From the NCBI GenBank assembly GCA_040954595.2, contig CM082591.2, forward strand, positions 992,001-1,056,000: 64,000 nucleotides of DNA, in the 5' to 3' direction. Source of the stretch: Balanoglossus misakiensis. Taxonomy: Eukaryota; Hemichordata. Of the stretch, positions 25,401 to 37,156 are shown piece by piece (position 1 is the first letter of the stretch; the number at the start of each line of letters is the position of its first letter). The notes beneath the pieces are model-generated. The model was not told the DNA's origin, made no database searches, and was given only the letters and a program-made list of their open reading frames with translations. The position numbers and the translations under genes were made by a program.

Positions 25401-28400
25401 CCTCGACAAGAGATATAAGAACGAGAGAAGAGAATGAAATCAGACAAGAAGTAATCCACTCACCATGTGCTGATCATTCAACAAATGAACAGCTCTGTTG
25501 ATCCATTCTCCAGGTTCTATGGATTCTGGAGATGTTCTCAGTAACCTCAATAAACACAGCGATGCACTCTGTTTCACCGTGTCCAGGGTATCTCTGTAAA
25601 ACACAACGCAAATAATAGGAGATTTATTGCCCACTCTCCTGCACCCAGCTCATAAAGAAACCATCACAGTCAGTTTCCATCAAGTTTCACATCAACTCTC
25701 TCTCTAAAAATAATCCTCTATTAAGCTATATTCATTTATCACAATGACAGACCAGCTTCCACTCAGGATAATGACTGACAAACCACATCAGAATTTGTGT
25801 AACATCAAATCTATAAAATAAAACAGTTCTACTCAAGTACAATTTTACCCTAATGCAACATTTTAAAGCTTTTGAAAACTTAAAACATGGCTTCAGAGGA
25901 GTTGAATATTTTACGCAGTATGGTGACCTGGATTCCAAGCTCTTGGGATTAAGAAGAGGCATAGTGAATTGAAATGAATATTTCATGCTGAATGAAGCCC
26001 TGGATTTCTCTAAGCCCCGGGAATTAAAAAGTTGACGTACTTTCTGCACATAAAACACATCAAAAAGGCTGAAATACTTCATTATAATTTGCTGAATATC
26101 AAATGGTTTATTGCTCACGAATATGTAGATAGTTTACAATCCCCAGTTTCCCAGCCAAATCAGACAGTCTCGCATATATCACAGAGGTGACATCACACTC
26201 TGGCCTGCGAGAACGACAACATAATCTCCAAAAGAGATAATACTCACGGAGCCACAAGCAGTTTGGGAATCTCATTTCCCAAGGAATCAGACATCTCCTT
26301 GCTTCCGATATTAGCAATGCAGTGAAGAGCCAGACAGATGTGTACAGAGTTCCTGCTGGCCAGATCATTCTTGATATTCTGCACAATCAATTTCATCAAA
26401 TCACTACTCTCACTCACAAGTACTGATATAAACAGATAACCCTGCAAACAGAAATGGATTGCAAAACGGTGAATAATTAATACTGGAAAGCAGAAAATCT
26501 GCCAGTGATTAGATATTTGGCTAGAATGATTTTCTGCGACTTTCATGAAACTTCTCAATATCTTCAAGCTCTGGCCTAGAAAAAAAAGTTATGTGGGTCA
26601 GTAAACAACTTTTAATATGGCTGGCAAAAAAGTGCAAAGTGCAGACACTAACTCTTCATTAGCCTAGGGGAGCCTTTGCAATGTCTAAATGGACATAGCT
26701 TCTGTGCAAATGGGAAAAAAATTTCGTTTAATCAGCCAAGCGTATTGTGCAAATTGTAACTGATATAGTCAGGCTCAGGAAATGACAAGGTGACATTTTA
26801 ATCAGGGACTGCTGCTACTTGGTCAACATTGACGTAAAAATTAAAACTAAGAAATTTGTCTCTGAAATAATCTGTCAATCATAGAACGAAGGTTACTGAC
26901 TGGGCATAGAAGTTCACACAGCTCTTGTTAATTAACTTGATTGGCATTTGGTATCATCTACACATGCAATGCAATTTGATATCTTCGTCTGACATGAATT
27001 TCACGCAGAGAATAAATTTGAGGGAAAAAAATCAATAATTGAGAGACAGAATATCATTAGCGCTTTTTCATGGTTCATCAAAGACAACTATTTCACATGA
27101 GTGACAGATACAGCATCCATTTGCCGTCTCGTGACAAGAGTAGCTTCACTGGAGACTGGATTGCCAAGAAACAGTTCTTGAAGATGTCTTCCTAATTACT
27201 TCTGCATGTCATCAAAGCAACGATAAAATCAAGAACATCATTTGTGTACACAAGCCATCAAATATTTACTGCCTGGCTGTCTTTTGTGTGCATGGATTGA
27301 ATGTATAATATTATCACAGATCATGATTTCTGCATGAACAGATCTGGTTCGCAACTCTTGCATAATTCTCTGTAGACATATCAATTTTTACAGACAGAAC
27401 TGATTGTATTGCAGTAATGGCAGATTATCTGGGCCATTCATTTAATACAATGTGTCAAATCAGCTCGGAAAACTTCCAAATCTAATACTGCCTGATATCA
27501 ATGATGTGTTACCTCTGATAAGCATATCATTTAGCACTGACTCGTACATGAAATTTTAACTCAAACTGTGTTCATATCCACAGGGAAAATTTGAGTTGTA
27601 CACTTACTATCTGTTTCTCTGTATACTTGTTGGAGCTGAGAAGATTGACAGCTTCCATGTGGCCAAAATCAATGTCGTGTCCGAGCAAGAAAATAAACAA
27701 CAATTTGCAGACATATTTCTTCTTTTGATAGCCATCCAAAGTTTTATCACCTGAAAAAGTACAAATCGAACATAAGAAATTCAGTCGTAAAATGTACGAG
27801 TATCTTGTGAGACATGAACCCTCAACCTTTGACATTTTAACAGAATCCAGCACACAGACTGAGCAATTTTACTATTTCTTCTACAAAAACAGGTGAACAT
27901 CCAAGATGATGATATTTTTCATATCATGATCAATTCATAAGAATGTGTTTGCAGTCTGTACAGATATTACTATAGCAGATTCAATTTTCTTTTCACTAAT
28001 AAATACATCAGCAGGAGAGAAAAAAGTCCCCCGATTATCTCATTTACAGAATAAGTGATTGATGTTTCAGGGTTTGATTATTTTTTCTAAAAATAAAGGA
28101 TCATGGTCAACCCTTTGAAGTTTGACAGCTCTGGGAAAAGCAAGACCTATACATGCTAAACTTGATTACTTGCCTTAAGCAAGCACTGAAATGATTATAA
28201 TCGTTTCTGTAAAAGGATCGGTTTCTATGAATAATAATTATATAGGGTGACAGGTATAATGATGGTTTCTGTGGCGCTGATTGCTAGGCATATGTACAGT
28301 TACACCCAAGATCTGAATGTTCCTACCTTTGAATTTGGATCGGATATTGGCCAATTCTTTGTTGATTCTCTTAATCTCAGCTTCTTTACTTTTACCTGGG

Positions 28401-29081
28401 GAGAGATCAATATTGCATGAGAGCCTGTGTGGAGACCGTACACCGTGTGTTTGACCTTATGACCTCATCTTGCACGTCACCCTGCAAAGCTGAAGATCAA
28501 CACCGGAATAGTAATATCCAAAGGGATACAGGATAACACAACCGGAAATATATAGAGCATCAACATTTTCAGGGAGAAGAAAAACTTCTTGTAATCATGT
28601 GGTGTATAATTGTATAAAAATATTTCCACTTGCTTTTGTATTTTTTAAACAATTAAAATATTCTATTTGTAATCTGTCCTGTTTGGCGAATAAATCATTC
28701 TCTGAACAGACACACGAAATAATCATGATAGATTGCATTTCAGTTGCTGTGGCAACAGATGGATGAATAATTTATTGATGAGGCAAGCATTTTAAGAGCC
28801 AGGAAGAGGAAACTGTCGGGCGATGATATCATTATCTGTTTTTGCAGTCGCACAGAGTTGAGAGATTTGATTTGACATAAAGGTCAAAGGGCACCAAGGT
28901 TTCAGGAGAGTCGTGGGCGAGTCTTATAGTAATACGCTACTCACTGAGCAGATCAGGTGGGTGGATGGAAAATGATCAGATTAGACACACGAAAAGACGA
29001 TGAGAATTTTCACTCACAGTTTCTGATATCAGAGATAAAGACAGCTAAGCCTCTCATTCCATCTCCTTTGACAGCTGGCAT
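19461..29081 (-). CDS. AP2A: AP-2 complex subunit alpha (alpha-adaptin)
   Basis: About 24 exons give about 952 residues (human 939-977): 29081-29018, 28395-28327, 27750-27608, 26441-26248, 25593-25464, 25326-25225, 25121-24951, 24835-24747, 24585-24514, 24050-23954, 23841-23704, 23609-23502, 23357-23283, 23173-23076, 22939-22810, 22617-22516, 22160-21963, 21845-21643, 21451-~21305, ~21060-20932, 20666-20550, 20340-20271, 20021-19887 and 19538-19461. AP-2 alpha is a core subunit of the plasma-membrane clathrin adaptor; it binds PIP2, dileucine cargo and, through its ear, accessory proteins. The start [20 protein letters not shown] is the family N-terminus. The trunk keeps [20 protein letters not shown] and [19 protein letters not shown] hinge with SADLLG follows, then an ear with [19 protein letters not shown], ending LCDLLCSQF. 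One junction (exons 19-20) is ambiguous. Confidence 0.97.
19800..19885. repeat. CA-rich microsatellite
   Basis: Interrupted CA/ACACAT repeats lie directly beside the 5' splice site of the penultimate alpha-adaptin exon, which ends at 19887 on the minus strand. Confidence 0.8.
21160..21232. repeat. Pyrimidine-rich (TCTG)n/(C)n/(TC)n tract
   Basis: TCTG repeats followed by a C11 run and TCTC/CCCTC repeats, within the alpha-adaptin intron before the ear exons. Confidence 0.85.
22375..22470. repeat. Dispersed repeat copy (gtgttagtggccac family), minus orientation
   Basis: The minus-strand reading acttgtgttagtggccat matches the copy at 11998-12062. It sits in an alpha-adaptin intron. Confidence 0.45.
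22622..22672. repeat. (AATC)n microsatellite
   Basis: About ten AATC units, the last few degenerate, beside the splice acceptor of the alpha-adaptin exon whose minus-strand start is 22617. Confidence 0.85.
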
Positions 29082-31362
29082 GATGACGGATCACTCTAGT
29101 CACTTCACAAACCAACAATTAATCTGTAAACAAAAACAACAACAAACGATCAATTTAATTCCCAGTTTTTTCCCCTCGTGTTAAAGGTATACAATCATGG
29201 TGAAATGATTCTAACGACACTTCCCTAATACATTTAGACCAAGCCTGTCAAATTCCATACAACCCTCTATAATGTACACTATCAGCCCCCACCATTTGAC
29301 CTTTGACCCTGGCTGTCTGAATAAGTTTTATTATAGCAACACCCACTTCAATATTCACTCACTTATCTCAATTTACAACTTAATGCTTCTACAGCAGTTT
29401 TTTTCACAAGAGCTCCACTGAAGGAGACCAGATAATAAGTTTTTGAGTGGAATTTTATCAAATTTGTGAGGTGGCATCCTGAAAATATATACAATGTAAA
29501 TCAATGCAGAAAACTATAATTCTACAGACCATATTTCATGCCACAAACACAAAGACATATGGCTCAGGCTACCATAAAATTACCAAGCACGCATTATATT
29601 AATAATGCAAAATTGGCATTTTTTGGTTCACCAAATCTGGATAAGATACCACAGCTTTAAAAGCCATGCACACAAATCAAAGTAAATTATGCAAATGCAA
29701 TAAGCTGGCTTAAAAATTATTTAATAAGAGATGTTGTATGAGGGAAAACCAATTATATTCTTTTCATATGCAAATAACTCCATACAGCAATTAATTAGAG
29801 AACTGAACGCTACTCCACTTGGTAGCACATCCTTTTTGACGTGGCCACCCCTTGAAATTTTTTTGATTGGCTAGGTCTTAATTTACCATGGCAACTCTTA
29901 ATAAATTTGCATAGGTGACTGTGCACCTTTAAGGTCATGTCCTGGACCAGGGGTTAATATTGGTGTCAGAGTTGGATATTATGTCAACAATTACAAACCT
30001 TTTTCCAACAAAGTTTTAGCTAATGGTGAGAAGAAAATATATTTGCAAGTGTTGCCAGTGTTAGTTGAATGGTTGAATAGCCCTGTCTTCTGTCAAATCC
30101 GTTCTATTGTTTAAAGTTCAATGTCAAAAATGTCAGTCCCTATATGCCAAGTCAGTTTTATTCTTCAATGTCAAAATGCCCTTGAGGTAATTATTTATCT
30201 AATTAACCAAGACTTCATAATTTCTTTCCTTACTGTCACTTATTTGAGAAAACTTCAGCCAATAGTCTTCTAGATGAAACGCCCCGTGACAGTACAGCCA
30301 ATCAACGAAAATACCAAAGCTTTGTATTGAAACAATAAATGTCCCAAGGACAATTAAACAACATAACCAAACGTAAACTATTTAATACAAGTTCTTGTTT
30401 AGAAAGCCATTGGTCGTGCTTGGTATGCGGTTACTATACCGGTGAAAATTTATGGCCAGTTCGAAGGTTATGAGCAGAGGCAAGATTTACATGTGAAACC
30501 ATGTTTGTAAAAGTGGGAGGTTTCTCTCGACTGAAGTGGCGGGGCTCGGCCTCCGACTGGTGGTGTGAATTTCGCCTTCAAACGCGAGAATCGTCGCCGG
30601 CAAACCGATCTCTGTGCATCGATTTCAGTGAAATAGACACGGCGATGAATTACAAACGCGTCATAATCGTCGGTTCTCACTAGAAATGGCCCCATTTGAA
30701 AGAAACCGACATCTCGCCCATTGAAACATGTGTAGGAGTGTTCATGTACAATCGGAAGTGGGAAACGCCACTGCCCGAGTAATAAATGGGGGCCCCGTTC
30801 CGAATTGGCCGGGCTGAAATGTTAGACAACACTGTAGTATACTCACGTGGGAGTTATTCGATTCCTTCTTGCCAACTGGACGCACTTTCACTTCATATAT
30901 TATTTTCCAAATATATCTTAAAATCAGGTACACCGAATCATAGGAAAATGTCCGCCATTAACAGGACACGATGGCGAGGATCCACCTTATCACGTGACTT
31001 AATGACCTCGACAGAGGGCGCCATTCAATCCCAAATGGTGGACGTGACCACGACAAAATTCTTGGTGATGATTTAGTTTTGAAGCATTTCCCCCGAAAAA
31101 GAAAGAAACAAACTTTAAAATCAGTAAACTTATACAATTTTATTATGACTGACTCCATTATCAAGGTGATTCCATTGAGACAAAACATACATACAATACA
31201 ATAGTTACAAATTCAATTGTACAACAATACAAATGAATGCAGATAAATGTATACAAGTATTTTTACATAGGAATTTTAATATGCAGCAATGTCAATCAGT
31301 GGAAATGACAAATACTTTTGTATAAAAAGTTAGCTAATTAATTTATTTGAGAGTCTTTACAA
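29082..31362. other. AP-2 alpha upstream region and 3' end of the glutaredoxin-DEP gene
   Basis: No coding exon is supported. A CpG-richer stretch at about 30520-31030, with GCCATTAAC and ATGGCGAGG motifs, is the best candidate for the alpha-adaptin promoter and leader exon; the intervening 1.5 kb would be its first intron. From about 31080 rightward the sequence is the 3' untranslated region of the glutaredoxin-DEP-DUF547 gene. Confidence 0.4.
31137..31143 (-). terminator. Polyadenylation signal of the glutaredoxin-DEP-DUF547 gene
   Basis: The minus strand reads AATAAA within ataataaaat, about 220 bases past the stop codon, a normal distance for an animal 3' end. Confidence 0.55.
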
Positions 31363-34277
31363 TTATTTGGAATTAATGCCCCAATCATACGGCAGGTAGG
31401 ACAGGTCATAGTTCTTCCCGGCCAATAATTCTGCTAAGTCTGTCTTCTTTTTACTGTCAGCCATGTGGTCGTATGCCCACTGCAAGACCTGAAAAACAAA
31501 TTTCAACTAAACATAAACTTCAGTTTTACAAGAATGAAGGTATAATTTATAGACATTCTCATGGTTCACTTTCTGTGTTGTACCATAAATTGTTACAAAC
31601 CTAACACACCTCATGATTATTGGATCCAAAGTCAACACTGTACCATTTGAATATTTGACTTAGTTTAACTTTTCGTTTTGACAGGTCGACTTGACAACCA
31701 TCTTCGCTCTCAAGAAACGCTTGTCCAGCAAGCTGCAGTTGATTATCAATGTCCTAGAAGAGAAAAATATACCTATTTGATTTCATTGTTGGCACACCAA
31801 TACATTAAATGAACCCTTTCACCCCCAGTTCTCTCCATAGAGGTCCAACTTTACTATAGAAAACATTGATTACCGTACTTACATCAGCTGAGTATGTTTT
31901 GATGGGTGGACAACTCTTAGCACCACAGACCAACGCAAAGTGTATCATGGGTTCCACTTTCTCCAGAGCAGCTTCTAGTCTTGGATCTTTCCCGCCAAAT
32001 GGTTTGAACAGCATTCCCAGGCCTTTCCGGTTGGATCTCAAGACGCCATTCTCCATGTCTTGGAGAGAGTACACATGTCCTCCTATCACATAGCTGACAA
32101 CATTGAAGAACTGAAAAAGAACATTTGATTGTAAGGTGTGCCGCTACAAATCCAAAATGGCTGCTGCTACATTTGTATTGCTACCAAAAGAGTGAACAAA
32201 CCCTGCCCCACACATAATCTATCACATATTCAAAAAATGGCCGCCACTACCCACCTTGTATCTCTGCCACAGATTGCTCGGAGGACCAACTTGTACATTT
32301 GCATGGATGACCAATGCATTGTAAATATTAATAAAGAATGCAAGTTTCTCTTCTCTTGACAGATTCTTCACATCCAGTCTGACCAGCTCAGCTGTGGTCT
32401 TCTTGTATAAACTGAATTTCTTGCTCTCTCCAATCCCCTTGTAATCAACACCCTGGGTGAAAAAAAGCATTCTTCAGTGATTTTGATTTTGAAAATGTGT
32501 TTCTTTCCCCGGATAGTCCCCTTCCCATTAAACAACACAAGGAACAATTCTGCACAAAGTCAAATTTCCGAGATAAAACCAGTGTGAGGCTTACCTTGCC
32601 ATCAGGAGAAAGAAAATCTGAATAAATGGAAAGGATGAGACGTCTCATATATTCACTCAGTTCTCCAGCTTTTGTGAGAAAGGATAAACATTATATCATG
32701 TTAGATTGTTTATAAATGCAGTTCTGGGAGTTCAGGGGTCAATACAAAGTAATTTCATTTTCTGGCCATAGATGGCGCTAGCACACTCTGACCAAGTCAG
32801 GGGGAGGGGAGGTGTGCTGAGTCATGTTGTATTGTGTAACTGATCAAAGATATCTGGTAGTGAATGAACAGATCACATATTCTTGTTAGACCGCCCAGAT
32901 TCACGAGTGTGTGTCTAAACCAAACACTAAGAGGGTGGAGAAAATTATCCAGTTTGCAATAGACAGTGACATGTGTTTCTTAATCTTTGAGTATGGTGTT
33001 ATGTAGGTAGATGCCTATGTTCATTATATAAAGGTTTCTATTATAGGTTTTACTTAGTGTAATTCTGTGGGACCAGATAGTGTAAGGGCATAAAGATTTC
33101 AACAGATTAACAATACCTGGTCTGGGTTCACATTCCGAGGATAATCCTGAATTCAAGGCATTGGATTTGTCATCTTCCATTAATCTGTAGTAAGTATCAT
33201 CATCGCGGAATTCCATCACTGTGTCTTTCACATGGTGACCGAACCTTCGTTCTAACAATGCCTGTCCCATCTCAATTGCTCTGCTTCGATCTATCAACAC
33301 AATTTGAAATGATGAAGTGAAATTCAATCATTTTTAGGAAATGGGGTGGAAGGGTTCGGTTTGTAACAAACACCCCTCTCCATACTTTCATTGGTACTCA
33401 CCGACTTGCTTTGTTTTCACGATCCAATCAACAAACTGTTTACCGATGAAAGATTTCTTGTGAACTTTTAACCCTGACCTATGATCTTTGATCAGTCCAC
33501 TGTCCTTCAGGTCCCTGACCAGTACAGCATATTCGTCCAACTCGCATGTGAAGTCCAGGTTTCCTAGAACAAGTTACCAGATATTCATAATGCAGGAATT
33601 CAAATGCTTCTGAAAGTTTTAAGACAGTTCTCCTGGACAATTAAATTCATATGTTTAAGGTCTGTCTAATATGCTATAATAGAAGTTTAAAAGAGGGTCT
33701 TGGGTTTGAACTGATCACTACAGTACACCATATTCTATGGGATGGTTGGTGTACTATGGAGTACATATATTATCATGAATGCATCTCACCTATATCAGGG
33801 TTTTTCATTAGACTCGGATCAGGTGGCTGTGGTGCTGTGGCAGGCAGTTCATTATTCACGAGATCTGCGATTGCTGCATCCAGCTTTTCCTTGTCCTTGA
33901 CCTGTTGGGAAAAATACATTACATTCCAACTTTCATTATTTGATACCAAATGCGTATCATAGATTCATAGCAGAAGATCCTGATTTGTCACGCAGTCGCA
34001 GAAACAAACGCAGGCGTCACTGACTCTAGTAACCATAGCAACTAACCAATTCTTGAAGTTCGCTATTTCCTCCAATATACTGAGCATTGAAAAATATTTG
34101 CGGAACTGTTCTGCTACCAGTCCGTGTCTGTACTTCTTCTCTGACGCTGGCTGGGTAGTTATCAACACTGACATCGACATACGGCAGGTCTAGACTTTGA
34201 AGAGTTCCTTTGGCTCGCATGCAGTGAGGGCAACCGACAATGGAGTAGACGATGATTCGTCCCTTGATTTCCGGCAT
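31363..34277 (-). CDS. Glutaredoxin-DEP-DUF547 fusion protein
   Basis: Nine exons join in frame: 34277-34047, 33901-33790, 33563-33402, 33290-33117, 32668-32595, 32452-32255, 32110-31883, 31753-31610 and 31488-31363, about 482 residues. The start at 34277 begins directly with a glutaredoxin fold (MPEIKGRIIVYSIVGCPHCM), with a dithiol CPHC motif at about 16-19, TVP cis-proline and IGGNSEL glutathione-site loop. A linker leads to a DEP domain (about residues 115-220; LIKDHRSGLKVHKKSFIGKQ then FVDWIVK). The C-terminal half is DUF547, with NLSREEKLAFFINIYNALVI, CGAKSCPP and a terminal LPYDWGINSK. Fusions of this kind are known in plants and some invertebrates. The job is not established; glutaredoxin suggests thiol-redox exchange and DEP suggests membrane or GPCR-pathway tethering. 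There is no signal peptide. Confidence 0.93.
31805..31860. repeat. MITE-like repeat, copy 2 (reversed, truncated)
   Basis: gaaccctttcacccccagtt and agaggtccaactttactata are the reverse complement of the right part of the element at 58178-58272. It lies in an intron immediately beside exon 7 of the glutaredoxin-DEP gene. Confidence 0.7.
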
Positions 34278-35017
34278 TTTGATCTGTCAGATTATGCGAC
34301 GGGTACTTCCCTGTGAGTGATACACACAATATGTTTAGGACTTGAACTTGGAAACCCTCGGCGTGACCTCTAAAACCCGACCCGCACACGTGAAACTGAC
34401 CAAGCCAATGTCAATGACAACATCAGCTGGCTTCCGGAAACAGCGCCATCAATCGACAGCACTGTTATACTACTAGAAATTGACAGATGAAGTTTTAGCC
34501 GAGTTTCTGTCTACAGTATACAATGTACGGTCTGTAGTCGAGCCAAACCAAGCGGACGATGATGTATAGTAGGCTTGATTGACAAAAAAACTTACAAGAT
34601 CCCTGGTTCTTACATTTACCGAACGGTGGACACGCCCCTTACCAAACACACACATACATACATACATACATACATACATACATACATAGATACAGACAGA
34701 CTGACAGACAGACAAGCTTTGCAGACCACCAGTATTATTAGTAAAATCGCTTTCATTGACAGCGCCCTCGGCTAACAGCAAACGACCCAACCAAGGGCAA
34801 CTCAGAAATGGGCGTGGATACACTGCGTGTTTAAACGACTACAGAAGGCCATTATGTGACGGACAACGTTAGAATTGGTCAACCACAGGACAGGTCACTG
34901 TAACAGAGGATTTTGAAATACAGAAAACAACTTGGATTATCACGACTTGGTCCGTGCGGCTAATTTATGTTAAAAGGAGTGGAGCTTCTGATGTAACTTG
35001 GACCGTGTTTTAAAACC
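34278..35017. promoter_or_regulatory. Divergent promoter region between Grx-DEP-DUF547 and the VWA/cache gene
   Basis: The two start codons point away from each other, 740 bp apart, so both promoters must lie here or use the shared spacer. It contains an (ACAT)n/(GACA)n microsatellite at about 34648-34715. I see no clear TATA box. Confidence 0.55.
34648..34715. repeat. (ACAT)n-(GACA)n microsatellite
   Basis: About nine ACAT units are followed by TAGATACAGACAGACTGACAG-type repeats in the divergent promoter region. Confidence 0.9.
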
Positions 35018-37072
35018 ATGTATCGGGTATTTCTGTGCGTTTACCTGGCAACAGCGTGTAACCTTGTGCAAGCAGCTAATATACTTGATGCCAACAAGCT
35101 GAGCCAAAAGCTTACATCCATGGCTGATGATAGTCTGGGTGTCAGTTTTATGCAGGTATGAAATTTTTACATAGTCTCCTCATTTACTGAATATACATGG
35201 GACACCAGCATCTGGTTACGCTGCCGTGTATGTATAAATGTCTTCAGTACATCACGACCCAATTTTTTATGAACGACTTGTGAAAGTGGAACACAGTCAA
35301 GTTATTCAAAGGGTGATCACTGAATTGTCAAATCGGCTGTAAACTTCAGCACTTATTGTTTATTCTGTACTGAATAGAAATAAAAGACCTTCCCCATTCC
35401 TAGTTTACGACATCAGGACTGGTCTCTAGAATTATAACACACTGCTCTGCTCTGCTGGGGATTTCAACTCAAAGGTCTCCGCCATACAAGCTAAGGTCAT
35501 CGGGACAATAACCGACCAGATCACTTTCTCGCATTCTGTATTGACCTGCGGCTTGACACGTAGTTAGACTACAAATCGACCTGGCTTCACGTGGAAGTAG
35601 AGTCCTCTAAAAGCTGGGAAGAAAGTTTTACAGGTCTTTAACATTGACAAAATTGTTCGACATGACTTGATGGTTTCAAAACCAACGGAAGGTGTCAAGG
35701 ACACGAAACTGAAGACTTTCTCTACGAACACTCAAACGTCGGAAATCTTGACATTTTTATCTGGTTACGTGTATTGATTTGTCACACTTTCCAACGTAGA
35801 GCGGAAAACTCCGTGACTTTCTAGGAAATTTCCACGGAGAGAATTTTTCAGGGGGTAGGGGGGGGGTAGGGGGCGCACAACAATATGTCCCATAGTGTCA
35901 AAGGGTGAACTGTACATTCCATGTATTCAACTCCGACCCCATTCACTGTATAGGTGACTGGCCCGCTATAAGATTGAGACTAACTGAATAAAAATTTGAA
36001 TATACCTTCCATAAATAGACGATTTATGTGTTGGTATGCCCCCGGCATGGCTACAGAAATGAAAGTGTGCGTGTCGCTGACAACGTACATGAAACCCCGG
36101 GACAGCCAAGCATTACTTTTGTCACGTGAGGATATTCTTGTAAATCTGTTGATATCATCAGATGACTTTTAGAGAGATCGTTGTGTCTTTTCGACCAAGC
36201 TTGCGCGTAAATTAAAAGAAGTTGCCTCAAATGTGATAAAACTAACACGTCAAAATTCCAACACAGTTTCACAGACACTCAAAACACACACGGATTTCTT
36301 AGTCATCCTGTCGATACTTGAAACCTTTACATCCGAAATGAAAACATAGATACGTTCTTGTTAACAGATTTCATAACACTATGAAATCCGATACGTTGCT
36401 TGATATTAATCATCTTTTTTTAGTTTAGCATTTCTGAGGCCTGGCTTTCGCTTACATTCTCACGAGGAAGAGCTCAACTTCCGCTCATATTTTTGCACTG
36501 CGACATACCCCCCCCCCATACCAAGTTTTTTCCTCAATTTCCTTGATGGTATAGTCAACGTTCTTTGCATATTCTTAAGTTCTTTTTCTTCCTTACCCAG
36601 CAACACTTCAACTCGTTAGTGTTCCAAAACATCGTCTTGGACGGAGAGAATCTTATTGAACAGGTAAACATTATTTTGTTTTTGTTTAGTCACTGGTAAA
36701 AAGAATCGCCACATCGCACGACGATTGCTTGTCAGATACTTGTTCAGAAATGGTTGTGACAGTTTCAGATCGCTAGGCTAAGACATGACGTCACGGGGTG
36801 GCAATGTAACTCTGTTAACAATATGGCTGACATTTTGAAGTGTTTTCTCTTCTCGTTCACTCAGTTACAAAGCTCCCTATCTGACCGATTATTGGAGAGC
36901 ATCAACACAGTCACGAGATTGCACGACGCTGTGCAAGACTCGATTTTCTCATCCGGGTCCTCTTGGCAAGAGTGCTGTGAACTGAATGATGATGCGCTGA
37001 CCTATGCCAGCAGATTCCGAAAATATGTATGTAGAGTTTTTGCTCAATTGTTCGTGTTCACGATGATGATGG

Positions 37073-37156
<84 letters not shown>

